A stretch of 64,000 bases of DNA, from positions 186,001 to 250,000 of the forward strand of contig NZ_CP108514.1 in the NCBI RefSeq assembly GCF_035989305.1. Direction: 5' to 3'. The DNA comes from Streptomyces sp. NBC_01233 (GTDB taxonomy: Bacteria; Actinomycetota; Actinomycetes; Streptomycetales; Streptomycetaceae). The first letter of the stretch is position 1. Each line of letters starts with the position of its first letter. Shown piece by piece: positions 43,527 to 52,347 of the stretch. The notes beneath the pieces are model-generated. The model had not been told where the DNA came from. It ran no database searches and saw only the letters and a program-made list of their open reading frames with translations. Made by a program: the position numbers and the translations under genes.

Positions 43527-44768
43527 GTGGCCCTGTCCCAGTCTGACCTATTACGCCTGCTGGAGTCACTACGCTCGGCAGACGGACTCGAACTCGTCCG
43601 CGGCATCGCCGAGCGGATGCTGCAGGAGCTGATCGAGGCCGAGGCCGCTGCCCACATCGGTGCCGGCTGGAACGAGCACACCGAGGCCCGTACCGCCTTG
43701 CGCAACGGGCACCGCGAGAAGACGCTCACCACCCAGGCCGGCGACCTGGAGCTGGCCATCCCCAAACTGCGCGCCGGAAGCTTCTTCCCCAGCCTGCTGG
43801 AGCGCCGGCGCCGGATCGACCAGGCCCTGTACGCGGTCATCGTGGAGGCCTACGTCCATGGCGTGTCCACCCGGTCGGTGGACGACTTGGTCAAGGCCCT
43901 GGGCGCGGACACCGGGATCTCCAAGAGCGAGGTCTCCCGGATCTGCGCGGACCTGGACGAGCCGCTGACCGCCTTCCGCACCCGGCCGCTGGACCACACC
44001 CGCTTCCCCTACATGTACCTGGACGCCACCTACTGCAAGGCACGCGTGAACCACCAGATCGTCTCTCGCGCCGTGGTCGTCGCCACCGGGATCACCGAGG
44101 ACGGCGGCCGCGAGGTCCTGGGCGTCATGGTCGGCGACAGCGAGACCGAGGCGTTCTGGGCCGAGTTCCTGCGCTCCCTGCGCGAACGCGGCCTGACCGG
44201 GGTCCGCCTGGTCCTGTCCGACAGCCATTCCGGCCTGGTCAAGGCGATCCGCAAGGTCATGCTCGGCGCCGCGTGGCAGAGATGCCGTGTTCATTTCCTG
44301 CGAAATGTCTTCGCGGTGATTCCGAAGGAGGCGACCGAGATGGTCGCCGCAACCATCCGCACAGTCTTCGCCCAGCCCACCCAGGACGCGGTCCGCACCC
44401 AGCTCGACACCGTCGCCGAGATGCTCGGCAAGCAGTTCCCCAAGGTCAAACAGATGCTCCTGGACGCCAAGGACGACCTGACCGCCTTCGCGGCCTTCCC
44501 GGAACGGCACTGGAAGAAGATCCAGTCCACCAACCCGCTCGAACGGATCAACCGCGAGATCAAGCGCCGCACCGACGTCGTCCAGGTCTTCCCCAACGAC
44601 GACGCCCTCCTGCGACTGGTCACAGCCGTGCTCTTCGAACTGCACGACGAATGGATCGCCTTCCCCCGCCGCTACCTGCCCGAGGGAAGCATGGACGAGA
44701 TCTACCCCACCGAGCTCCCTAAAAGCGCCCCCGCACCACCCAACGCCACCAACGCGCCCACCGAGTGA
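43527..44768 (+). CDS. IS256 family transposase
   Basis: 413 residues, DDE-type with inserted helical domain. Family features: IGAGWNEHTEARTALRNGHR, VDDLVKALGADTGISKSEVS, YLDATYCKARVN (first catalytic Asp), VRLVLSDSHSGLVKAIRKVM (second Asp), QRCRVHFLRNVFAVIPK and TNPLERINREIKRRTDVVQV with the catalytic Glu. GTG 43527 with GGAGG 6 bases upstream sets the start. The stop overlaps the right inverted repeat. The frame is intact, so the element may still be active. Confidence 0.92.
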   Translation: MALSQSDLLRLLESLRSADGLELVRGIAERMLQELIEAEAAAHIGAGWNEHTEARTALRNGHREKTLTTQAGDLELAIPKLRAGSFFPSLLERRRRIDQALYAVIVEAYVHGVSTRSVDDLVKALGADTGISKSEVSRICADLDEPLTAFRTRPLDHTRFPYMYLDATYCKARVNHQIVSRAVVVATGITEDGGREVLGVMVGDSETEAFWAEFLRSLRERGLTGVRLVLSDSHSGLVKAIRKVMLGAAWQRCRVHFLRNVFAVIPKEATEMVAATIRTVFAQPTQDAVRTQLDTVAEMLGKQFPKVKQMLLDAKDDLTAFAAFPERHWKKIQSTNPLERINREIKRRTDVVQVFPNDDALLRLVTAVLFELHDEWIAFPRRYLPEGSMDEIYPTELPKSAPAPPNATNAPTE

Positions 44769-44782
44769 TCGGCTACACCACG
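44766..44782. repeat. Right terminal inverted repeat of IS256-type element
   Basis: 17 bp, perfect inverse match to 43383-43399; overlaps the transposase stop codon. Confidence 0.85.
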
Positions 44783-45293
44783 AAGGGGGACATGACCCTG
44801 AAGGAGGAGTTCGGGATCCCCGACACCTGCTACGCCGACGACATCGCGGCGCGGCTGTCGGTCGATCCCGGTGCGCCGGGGCCGGACACCGGAATCCGGG
44901 GCACGGGCTCCTCGCGCTCACCGCATGCGGCCGGGAACACGGTCACCCTGCCGGGGCGCTGCCCGTGTGATGCTTCCGCAGCCCGCAGCCCGCAGCCCGC
45001 CGCCCGCAGCCTCCGCTCAACCCGAGATGCCGAGAGGCGGGTCGGTGACTAGTATCGTCCGTAGGTAACTGTGGCAACTGCGGGAAACACACCCTTTGCC
45101 TGCAGTGTGCGCCAGCACGCGCCGTGCGAATGTGCGCACCAGCCCAGAAAGTCCGTGGCCCGACGAGGCCGCGTTGACGGGGAATATGCACTCATCACAT
45201 CACGTGTGTATGACCACAAGTACAGCGCGTGCATCTCTTGTGTGAGGAGGAAGAGAAATCTTCGTGCCGCAGCAACAAGAAGGGTTCTGAACC
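44783..45293. other. About 510 bases without a supported gene
   Basis: Between the IS256-type element and the small secreted peptide. A frame from ATG 44792 (MTLKEEFGIPDTCYADDIAA) begins with some coding character behind a poor ribosome site but soon turns low-complexity, and may be the remnant interrupted by the element. Short direct repeats of CCGCAGC occur near 44978-45008. The AT-richer 45180-45290 stretch is probably the promoter and leader of the peptide gene. Confidence 0.4.
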
Positions 45294-45518
45294 ATGCAAG
45301 CACTGAGAGCGAAGCGGCTCTTCGCGGTATCCGCCATCGGCGTTCTGATGGCCGGCGGCGCTGCACTCGGAGCCGCCGGTACGGCCTCGGCGGCAACCCC
45401 GACCCACTCCGCCACTTACGTGACCGGCGGCGGCTGGGACCACGACCGGGGCCACCACGGCTGGTACGACGACGACGATGACGACTACCGAGGCGGAGGG
45501 TACGACCACGACTGCTGA
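45294..45518 (+). CDS. Small secreted Asp/His-rich peptide
   Basis: 74 residues. A clear Sec signal peptide (MQALRAKRLFAVSAIGVLMA, cleavage after TASA near residue 33) leaves about 41 residues with ten Asp, five His and many Gly, Trp and Tyr: GGGWDHDRGHHGWY, a six-Asp run, and the C-terminal GGGYDHDC with a single Cys as last residue. The composition suggests metal binding at the cell surface. AAGGG precedes the ATG by 9 bases, and a strong terminator hairpin follows the stop by 11 bases, so it is a monocistronic gene. I know no named family. Confidence 0.72.
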   Translation: MQALRAKRLFAVSAIGVLMAGGAALGAAGTASAATPTHSATYVTGGGWDHDRGHHGWYDDDDDDYRGGGYDHDC

Positions 45519-45529
45519 CGAACAAGGAA

Positions 45530-45563
45530 ACGCTGTGCGGCTCCAACAGGGGCTGCACAGCGT
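45530..45563 (+). terminator. Hairpin terminator after the Asp/His-rich peptide gene
   Basis: ACGCTGTGC at 45530-45538 pairs perfectly with GCACAGCGT at 45555-45563; inner bases GCTCC and GGGGC extend the stem with G-U pairs around an AACA loop, giving about 15 pairs. Position just after the stop fits a terminator. Confidence 0.75.
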
Positions 45564-45746
45564 CACGTTCCCATGCGTCTATGCCCCGGAGTTTCCGGAC
45601 GGGCCATGGCCCTGCGGACGGAATGGTGACCTTCACGTCCTGAGTCCGTAACGGTCGCGGGGGAAGGGGATTCCAGCGATTCCGCAGGGCAGAACCGAAT
45701 GGTCGACCACACCATTCGAGCCATGTGAAGGCACACGGGGGCCACC

Positions 45747-46146
45747 ATGCGCACTGCCCGCAGGAGCTGGAAAACCCACACCCTTGGGGCTGCGGCCGTG
45801 GCCGCGCTCCTCTCGTCCGCGGCCTGCGACTCCGGCGGCACGGACAACGGCAAGAACCCCGGCGTCACCGGCACCCCGAGTGCGACCGGCGCCCCCAGCC
45901 CCTCCGGTACCCCCAGTCCGGAGGCGCGAGTTCGACGGCCCCTTCGCAGGGCCCGGGTGGCGGCTCGGCCGCGTCCGGCGGTGGCGCTGACACCACCATC
46001 GCGGCCTGCAACGACAACGACCTCTCGATCGACACGTCGGGGTGGCGACAGGACTCGGGCCAGCAGGACCGGATCCCCGGGTCACCTACTGGAACACCGA
46101 TCTCCGCGCGGTCGACGACTTCCTGTTCAGGTCGGGCAACCGCTAG
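45747..46146 (+). pseudogene. Lipoprotein gene remnant, frameshifted and fused
   Basis: ATG 45747 starts a lipoprotein signal (KTHTLGAAAVAALLSSAAC, lipobox Ser-Ala-Ala-Cys) and a Gly/Ser/Pro/Thr-rich linker. Near 45920 the frame shifts by one base to GGASSTAPSQGPGGGSAASG then TIAACNDNDLSIDTSGWRQD, resembling the start of a DUF4232-type domain. After about 46070 homology is lost and a short different C-terminus (TYWNTDLRAVDDFLFRSGNR, TAG 46144-46146) follows. Two genes appear joined by deletion. Confidence 0.5.
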
Positions 46147-46255
46147 AACCGGTTGGGCGTGACATTGCGCAGGGCACCGGGGGCTCGCGGGCGTAGCCTG
46201 GCCAGCGGGCCCCGGAGTGCCTTTTCGTTTTCAGGAGTCGACGGTGGGATGGACT

Positions 46256-46673
46256 ATGGGGATGGTCGAGAAGCTCTGGCAGGCGGGCGAGATGCCGCTC
46301 CGCGACGGGCTGTACCGTCCGGACGACACCGGCTTGGAATTGCACGTCGACGGTCCGGGGGCTTACCACCCGGATGCCGGGCAGCCGATTCCCTTCCGTA
46401 TCGGAGAGCCGTTCGACGTGGCCCGGGCCATTGAGGAGCACGGCATCGACGAGGTGGACACCTGTTTCGAGAGTCCGCTGCCGGACGGATCCGGGTGGAT
46501 GTCCGGCGGGGGCGGGGGGGATGGGCAACATCGGCTACCTCGCCCGTCTTGACGCCGACAGCTCCTTGCGGTGGGTCGCCGTGATGTTCCACTCCAACCC
46601 GTTCGTCAGGGTGCGCTACGAAGGCACGAGTGCCGTCTTGACCCAACGACTGGGGGAACCGGCTGACGCTTGA
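46256..46673 (+). pseudogene. Hypothetical gene with frameshift at a G7 run
   Basis: ATG 46256 opens MVEKLWQAGEMPLRDGLYRP, LELHVDGPGAYHPDAGQPIP, ARAIEEHGIDEVDTCFESPL, GSGWMSGGGG. At the G7 run 46514-46520 the frame must change to reach MGNIGYLARLDADSSLRWVA and MFHSNPFVRVRYEGTSAVLT, which ends at 46673. The two parts clearly belong together. The product would be about 138 residues, of unknown function. Confidence 0.55.
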
Positions 46674-46795
46674 CCTTGTGAGCCCTGCTCTCGGCTGACC
46701 CGCCCCTGCCCGGAACGGCGACTCACCCGGCAGGGGGAGGGAGATCGTCCCGGCGGCTGACGCCACCCCGCCGTGGTCACCGCACCGTGGGGAAC

Positions 46796-47840
46796 ATGAC
46801 CAGTGCGGAACGGACGGTGAAGGCGCTCTGGAGCGCCTGGTGGCAGCGATGGCCGCGCCCGGTGGCCTGGGCAACGATGCTGTGGGCGGTGCTGTGTGCC
46901 GGCTTCGGCCTGGCGTGCGCGCTGGGTGGGACGCCCTTGCTCTACCACGGCGGTGGCTCGGGGGCCTCCGGGCTGGGTTGGGCGGTCGTGGCGGTGGGGA
47001 CGGTGGCGACGTCGGCCGGCCGGAGCGGTGGTGCGGTACGGGCTGAGGCCGGCGTCACGGGTGCTGCTCTGGGTGGCCTGCGGGCTGGCCGGGATCACCG
47101 CGTTCAGTCTGCTGATGGACGTGGTCACGCTGATGCTCGGTCAGGGAGTGGACAGCCGGGCCTCCGTGGCGAACAAGGCCCTGGCGGCGGTCGGGGCAGT
47201 CCTGCTCGCGGCCACGGCCCGGTCCGGCCGCCAGCCTGCCGGTACTGCCGTCCGAGCGCCGTCCGCTGCACCGCAGCTCGTCCAACTCGCCGCCTGGGTG
47301 GGGACGCCGGCCTTCGTCCCGTACGCGGCGATGAAGCTCGTCTGGGCGTCCGGCGGCACGTTCGCGGGGATAACCGGTGAGGAGATGCTCGCCGTCTCGG
47401 AACGCAACGGCGCCTCGGGGATCTTCCTCACCCTGGAATCCTGGGGCCTGGACCCCACCGCGCTGCTGGCGGTACTCGGCGTCTTCCTGCTCTGGGGCCT
47501 GGTCCGACCGTGGGGGCAGGTCTTCCCGCGCTGGACGCTGTTCCTTCGCGGCCGGCGCGTGCCGCGCTGGCTCCCGCTCGCCCCGGCTCTGCTCGGCGCC
47601 GCCACGCTCGCCCCGTACGGCGTTGCGGGGGTCGGATACTCGGCCCTGGCCACGGCCGGCGTAGTGACGATGCGGCGCGGCGACTTCCACTCCCCGGGCG
47701 GCGCACTGCTGGTCGGCTGGATCGGGATGATCGCCTTCGCCGGCTACGGCATCGCCCTGACCATCGCGGCCCGCTCGTACTGGCTTCGGACGCTCCCCGC
47801 TGTAGCCGGGGAGTTGCTCCCCTCCCCGGCTACAGGCTGA
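46796..47840 (+). pseudogene. Multi-pass membrane protein gene with one frame break
   Basis: ATG 46796 starts SAERTVKALWSAWWQRWPRP and the first helices (WATMLWAVLCAGFGLACALG, GWAVVAVGTVATSA). Near 47020 the frame shifts by one base and continues with VVRYGLRPASRVLLWVACGL, further helices, SERNGASGIFLTLESWGLDP, LLGAATLAPYGVAGVGYSAL and a last helix before the stop at 47840. The full protein would have about eight membrane segments and 347 residues. A terminator hairpin overlaps its last codons. Function unknown. Confidence 0.6.
47801..47834. terminator. Hairpin between convergent genes, inside last codons of the membrane protein gene
   Basis: TGTAGCCGGGGAG at 47801-47813 pairs perfectly over 13 bp with CTCCCCGGCTACA at 47822-47834, with an 8-base loop. 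The next gene ends at 47851 on the other strand, so it could serve both directions. Confidence 0.75.
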
Positions 47841-47850
47841 CAGCCCCTAG

Positions 47851-49212
47851 CTAGCTCTTCAGTGCCGCGGCGGCCGTGTCGAAGGCCGAGTCGCGGTTCT
47901 GCTCGAACTCCTCCTCGGTGAAGACCGGCGTCCGGAGGTGCGGGGGGATCCCGGTGATGTCGAAGGTCGTCCCCGTGCGCGTCAGGTACTCCTCGTTCGG
48001 GAGCCGGATGCTCATGCCGTTCGGGAGCGCGCGGACCATGGTGTCCGAGAAGACCCCCTGAGTGGGCTCTCCGACGCGGATGGTCCGGCCGGGTCGGTCG
48101 ATGAGGGCCTGGGTGAAGGTTTCCCCCGCGCTGAACGTCGTGCCGCCCGTGAGTACGGCGATGGGGCCGGTGTAGCGGGGTGCGTCCCGGGCCGGCTCCA
48201 CCCTGACGGCCTGCGCAGGGGTGGCGCGGGTGCGCTTGCGGTAAGCGACGTACGGGGTGTCGGTCAGGCGCCGGGCGAGGTGCACCCCCAGGGCGTCCTC
48301 GCCACCGCCGTTGACCCGCAGGTCGATGATCAGCCCCCGAAGGGCCGCCGTGCGCTCCGGGGTGAGGACCGCGTCGAGCGCCCGGTCCAGTCCGGCGAGC
48401 TGGGCGGCGTACCCGGGGTCCTGCTCGTCGTAGTCGGCGAATCCGGAGATCCGCAGGTAGCCCTGCCCGTCGGGCAGGTCGGCGTAGGAGATGCGGCCGT
48501 TCCCGAACTCCTGCGGCTTCGTGCCGCCGAGGTCCCGCCGGATGATGTGCTCCTTGGCCTTGGCGTCCAGCAGGTCGGGCCTATCGCTCGTGCCCGGCCG
48601 GGTCCGGACGAAAGGACGGCGGCCCTGCTCGACGACGGCGACGTGCGCGTCGTACAGCGGTCCCACCATGTCGGCGAAGAGGTTGAAGAGCTCCTCCCTC
48701 GTGGTGTCCGCGTGGACCTCGGGGCGGTGGGTGTCCCGGACGGCGTGCCAGTCGATGCCCTTGTCCGCGAAGAAGGGGTAGTTCTCCTCGAAGGTGCTCC
48801 AGAAGACGTCGAAGGTGGTCAGCGGGTCGGTGGGCGACTGCCGTTCGCAGGCCTTCGGCAGTGCCGCGAGCCGCCGCAGTCGGCGGTCACCCGTGGATCC
48901 GGACACGTGCAGCACTCCCTGCGGGCGGACGGTGAGCAAGGTGCCGTCCTCGACGCGGTAGGTGCCCGGGGCCGTCCGCACGGCCTCGTAGCCAGGTGCA
49001 CAACCCATCGCCGTGGTCTGGTGCTCCCGCAGGCGCCCGTCCGCGATCGACAGAACCGTGCCGTAGCCGTCCACGCGCCAGACGCCGTCGACCGAACCCG
49101 TCGGATGGGCCGGGCGTCCCGCCACGGCGGCGGGCACGGCCGCCCCGGCGGCCAGGGCCGACGCCATCACGACCGTCACGGCCCTGGCTCCTTTGAGCCA
49201 CTTGTGTCCCAT
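47851..49212 (-). CDS. Secreted S41 family peptidase
   Basis: 453 residues. Signal peptide (WLKGARAVTVVMASALAAGA, cleavage near VAG residue 31). The middle has the tricorn/CtpA-like core: FDVFWSTFEENYPFFADKGI, GQGYLRISGFADYDEQDPGY, LRGLIIDLRVNGGGEDALGV, and IAVLTGGTTFSAGETFTQAL where the Ser of FSAGE is the nucleophile. C-terminal GEPTQGVFSDTMVRALPNGM follows. It has no clear PDZ domain. It acts outside the cell as a serine protease; the substrate is unknown. It converges on the membrane protein gene. Confidence 0.88.
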   Translation of the reverse strand: MGHKWLKGARAVTVVMASALAAGAAVPAAVAGRPAHPTGSVDGVWRVDGYGTVLSIADGRLREHQTTAMGCAPGYEAVRTAPGTYRVEDGTLLTVRPQGVLHVSGSTGDRRLRRLAALPKACERQSPTDPLTTFDVFWSTFEENYPFFADKGIDWHAVRDTHRPEVHADTTREELFNLFADMVGPLYDAHVAVVEQGRRPFVRTRPGTSDRPDLLDAKAKEHIIRRDLGGTKPQEFGNGRISYADLPDGQGYLRISGFADYDEQDPGYAAQLAGLDRALDAVLTPERTAALRGLIIDLRVNGGGEDALGVHLARRLTDTPYVAYRKRTRATPAQAVRVEPARDAPRYTGPIAVLTGGTTFSAGETFTQALIDRPGRTIRVGEPTQGVFSDTMVRALPNGMSIRLPNEEYLTRTGTTFDITGIPPHLRTPVFTEEEFEQNRDSAFDTAAAALKS

Positions 49213-49398
49213 TCGACTTCCTCGTCTCGCCCTCGGCGTGCCGGGCCGGCACGGCCCGACTCAGAAAACGATCATGGCGGGGGGCCTGCTCGGAGGACAT
49301 CCGGCGAACCGGTGCCCCGGCCGGGGGTTATCCCCCGCAACGAGACGGAACCTCAGGGCGTTTCACCACGCGGGAGCGCACGTCGAGTCTCGCGGTGT

Positions 49399-49779
49399 TC
49401 ATCCGCTTGCGTGGTCCGGAGGCACCGCGCCTTCCCCTTCTCGGGGGCGCCATGTGAGGGTGACCGAGATCGCGGCCTTCGCCTCGCCGTCCGCCAGCAG
49501 GGCTACGGCCTTGCCCGGCTTCACCACCAGCTCGATCCCGAAGGTGGCGCTGACCTCGTCGGGGCGGGCGGCGCGCGCGGATTCGACCACGGCGGACCCG
49601 ATGCCGCTGACCAGTTCGTTCAACTGGTCCACGCGAGCGGTGAGATGGTCCAGCGCGCCCACGTCCTCGTAGGCGGACTCCTCCGATCCGTGGGGCACGT
49701 CCTCGGGGCTCAACACGCTCACGCGGGTCAGTACGGTCTCCCCGCCCGGCAGTTCGATCTGCTGGATCCGACGTTCCAT
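49399..49779 (-). CDS. CU044_2847 / Trypco1 family protein
   Basis: 126 residues from ATG 49779 behind a G-rich ribosome site (GGGGGGAGAG). Pattern: a beta-rich N-terminus (RRIQQIELPGGETVLTRVSV), a helix (LDHLTARVDQLNELVSGIGS), then PDEVSATFGIELVVKPGKAV and AKAAISVTLTWRPREG. The VxFGIELxxxxG and SVTLTW parts are typical of the CU044_2847/trypsin-co-occurring domain 1 family, usually encoded near trypsin-like peptidase conflict proteins. None is next to it here; the S41 gene 190 bases downstream is the only protease nearby. Confidence 0.72.
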   Translation of the reverse strand: MERRIQQIELPGGETVLTRVSVLSPEDVPHGSEESAYEDVGALDHLTARVDQLNELVSGIGSAVVESARAARPDEVSATFGIELVVKPGKAVALLADGEAKAAISVTLTWRPREGEGAVPPDHASG

Positions 49780-49874
49780 CGGCTCTCCCCCCGCCACGGA
49801 CGACTGACCTACACCAGCGCGTCGTTGACCTCGCCGAGGGCCATTGTGCAGGTCGCGCCCGGCTCGTGCAGGGC

Positions 49875-50150
49875 GATCGCCCGACCCGGCCGCCAGCCAC
49901 CCCGCGGGCCGCCGCCGAGTTAATCGGGCGTCCCGTCGTGCTGAAACCGGTCCGGGGTTCCGGGAGCCCCGGAGTACGGCTGTGTGCGGAGGGCGACGAG
50001 GTCGCCGACCCATGCCGCCGTGCCCACGCCGCGGCGGTGGACGAGCGGGGCGCCCCGATGCCGCGGGACGCCCTCGTCGAGGAGTACCTGCGCGGCGACG
50101 AGTGCTCGGTGGAGGTGTTCGGGCACACGGTGGCACCCGGCGTCGCGAAG
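49875..50150 (+). pseudogene. ATP-grasp ligase fragment
   Basis: The plus-strand reading AAAELIGRPVVLKPVRGSGS, PGVRLCAEGDEVADPC and DALVEEYLRGDECSVEVFGH is the central part of an ATP-grasp ligase (Lys for ATP phosphates, Gly-rich loop, hinge Glu). It contains a rare TTA leucine codon at 49919-49921. No start precedes it and homology stops near 50150; both flanks are unrelated. Confidence 0.65.
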
Positions 50151-50349
50151 CGTCCGCCGGAGACTGCAGCGGGGCCGTCGGCTGATGGGCCCCGCCCCCG
50201 GCGAAGCCTTCCGATACCAGCCGGATATGGTCGTACCGGACGTCCCGGCCCACCCTCGCCCCGGGCCGCCCCTGCCCCGGCCACAACCCGCCCGGGCGCT
50301 CTCCCGCCCTGCCCCGGCCCGTCGGCCGCCTATCCCGGACGTTCCCTGC

Positions 50350-50889
50350 ATGAGCACCAACACGGCCCTGCGCCCCGAGCCCCCCGCGCCTGCCCCCGCC
50401 CTTCGCCCGGGGGCGAAGGGAGCCGTGCGGGCCCCGGCGGCGGCGCTGCACAGCATCTGCGCGGTGACCGCCGTCCTGCTGGGTCTCGTCGCGATCGGCG
50501 CGATGATCCACGAGCCGGTGCTGATACCCCCGCTGGCCGCCAGCGCCGCGCTGGTCCACAGTGCCCCGGCCCTGCCGCTCGCCCAGCCGCGCGGTGTGGT
50601 CATCGGCCACCTGGTGGGCTGCGCCGTGGGCTACGGCGTTCTCGCGGTGGCGGGCAGCAGCGCCTGGGCGGCGGCCGTGGCGGCCGGCCTCACCCTCGCC
50701 CTGAACATGGCCGCCCGCACCCCGCACTCGCCGGCCGTGGCCACTGCCGTGATCATCTTGCTGCAGACGCCCGCCCCCGGCCGCTTCGTCCCGCTGCTGT
50801 TCGGTTCGGCGGTCCTGCTGGTCCTGACCGGATACGCCGCTTCCCGTGTTCGCCGCAACGCGCCGAGGTACCCCGCCTACTGGTGGTGA
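50350..50889 (+). CDS. HPP family membrane protein
   Basis: 179 residues with four membrane helices. Family features are IGAMIHEPVLIPPLAASAAL, VHSAPALPLAQPRGVVIGHL (the HPP-type loop; Pro-rich), LALNMAARTPHSPAVATAVI and a final FVPLLFGSAVLLVLTGYAAS. In the middle segment the PP in LIPPLA matches the family core. HPP proteins are linked to nitrite transport in some bacteria; here no such genes are near. The start at 50350 has weak upstream pairing. Confidence 0.8.
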   Translation: MSTNTALRPEPPAPAPALRPGAKGAVRAPAAALHSICAVTAVLLGLVAIGAMIHEPVLIPPLAASAALVHSAPALPLAQPRGVVIGHLVGCAVGYGVLAVAGSSAWAAAVAAGLTLALNMAARTPHSPAVATAVIILLQTPAPGRFVPLLFGSAVLLVLTGYAASRVRRNAPRYPAYWW

Positions 50890-51055
50890 CCTGCCGGAGC
50901 GGGGCATGCCGTGAGTACGCCGCCCCGGGTGGCGGTCGTCTGGCTCGTTTCGGTCTGCCCGCCGGTCGGTCGTTTGACCTCTCGGTGTGTCGCTCGCTTT
51001 GATTTCGCCGGTCAACGTGTTGGTGTTCGTACGGGAGAGCGAGGGTGCGCCGATC

Positions 51056-52303
51056 ATGGTGGCTGGGCGGTCGCTGGGTCGGCAGTTCGGGTGGCTCTGG
51101 GCGGCGTACGCGGTCAGTACCCTCGGCACATGGCTCGCGTTCGATGCGTTCGCCTTGATCGCGATCCTCGTGCTGCACGCCGGGACGACCGAGGTGTCGC
51201 TGCTGGCGGCTTCGGGGCTGGCCATCGGCGCGGTGGTGGCGCTGCCGCTCGGCCCGTGGGTGGAGTTCCGCCGCAAGCGGCCCGTGATGATCGCGATGGA
51301 CCTGGTCAGGTTCGCAGCGTTGATGAGCGTGCCGGTGGCGTTCGCGCTCGGCCGGCTCTGCTTCGCCCAGCTCCTGGTCGTGTCGGTCGTCGTCGGCGCA
51401 GCCGACATCGCCTTCACGGCGGCCAGTGGCGCTGCCCTGAAGGCGCTCGTCCGGCGGGAGGACCTGCTCGTCGCGAACGGGCGGTTCGAGTCCACGACCT
51501 GGACCGCCACCATGCTCGGCCCGCCACTCGGCGGGGCCGCGATCGTCCTGGTCGGCCCGGTGATGACCATGGTGGCCAACGCGGTGAGCTACCTGCTCTC
51601 GGCGGTGGGGATCCGCGCGATGGGCGGGCGGGAGGTGCGTCCCGGGCCCGCCGGAGCGCGGCCACGGCTGCGCGTCGGCGACCTGGCCGCAGGGTGGCGG
51701 TACATCCTGACCGACTCGGCGCTGCGCCCGCTGTTCGCCAACACGGTCCTGGTCAACGGCCTGATCATGGCGGCCTCGCCGCTGCTCGCCGTCCTCATGG
51801 TCCGCGACCTCGGATTCACGCCCTGGCAGTACGGCCTCGCCTTCGCCGTGCCCTGTGTCGGCGGCCTGATCGGCTCACGGCTGTCCCCGCGGGTCGTCGC
51901 GCGGTTCGGGCAGCACAGGGTGATGGTGACCGCCGGGGCGCTGCGGGCGTTCTGGCTGCTCGGGCTGGCCTTCATCGGCCCCGGCCCTGCCGGGCTCGTG
52001 CTCGTCATGACGGTGGAACTCGGGCTGATCACCTGCATGGGCGTGTGCAACCCCGTGTTCGCCACCTACCGCCTCGCTCGGACCCCGGCGGACCGGGTCG
52101 CCCGCACCCTGTCCGCGTGGTCGGTCACCAGCAAGGCCACCATTGCCGCGCTGACCGCTCTGTGGGGCCTGCTCGCCGGGGTCACCAGCCCCCGCACCGC
52201 GCTCGTGATCGCCGGTCTCGTCCTCATGGCGACCCCGCTCCTGCTCCCCCGGCACGACCACCCGCCCCGGCACGAGCGCGAGCCGGCCCGCAACCTCACC
52301 TGA
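51056..52303 (+). CDS. MFS transporter (macrolide-efflux type)
   Basis: 415 residues, twelve predicted membrane helices. Begins GRSLGRQFGWLWAAYAVSTL, has the loop 2-3 motif GPWVEFRRKRPVMIAMDLVR and the mid-protein amphipathic WRYILTDSALRPLFANTVLV, a signature of MFS_3-type exporters, followed by GSRLSPRVVARFGQHRVMVT. Probably a proton-driven exporter of small molecules. I chose ATG 51056, since the upstream open part is polar. Possible co-transcription with the HPP gene 167 bases before. Confidence 0.85.
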   Translation: MVAGRSLGRQFGWLWAAYAVSTLGTWLAFDAFALIAILVLHAGTTEVSLLAASGLAIGAVVALPLGPWVEFRRKRPVMIAMDLVRFAALMSVPVAFALGRLCFAQLLVVSVVVGAADIAFTAASGAALKALVRREDLLVANGRFESTTWTATMLGPPLGGAAIVLVGPVMTMVANAVSYLLSAVGIRAMGGREVRPGPAGARPRLRVGDLAAGWRYILTDSALRPLFANTVLVNGLIMAASPLLAVLMVRDLGFTPWQYGLAFAVPCVGGLIGSRLSPRVVARFGQHRVMVTAGALRAFWLLGLAFIGPGPAGLVLVMTVELGLITCMGVCNPVFATYRLARTPADRVARTLSAWSVTSKATIAALTALWGLLAGVTSPRTALVIAGLVLMATPLLLPRHDHPPRHEREPARNLT

Positions 52304-52347
52304 CATCGCGACGCGCCGCCCCGACGTCCGGAGGCGGGCTGCGGCCG

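Larger units (their letters stand above)
43383..44782 (+). mobile_element. IS256-family insertion sequence, apparently complete
   Basis: CGTGGTGTAGCCGATCA at 43383-43399 and its exact reverse complement at 44766-44782 are 17-bp terminal inverted repeats flanking one intact transposase gene; total length about 1.4 kb. No 8-9 bp direct repeat is visible at the flanks, so the copy is old or has recombined. The left end interrupts a hypothetical gene; the right end borders sequence I cannot assign. Confidence 0.85.

Noticed and set aside
45294..45518. Ribosomally made, modified peptide (lanthipeptide or lasso precursor)
   Set aside because: It has a Sec signal peptide, only one Cys and no modification enzyme nearby.
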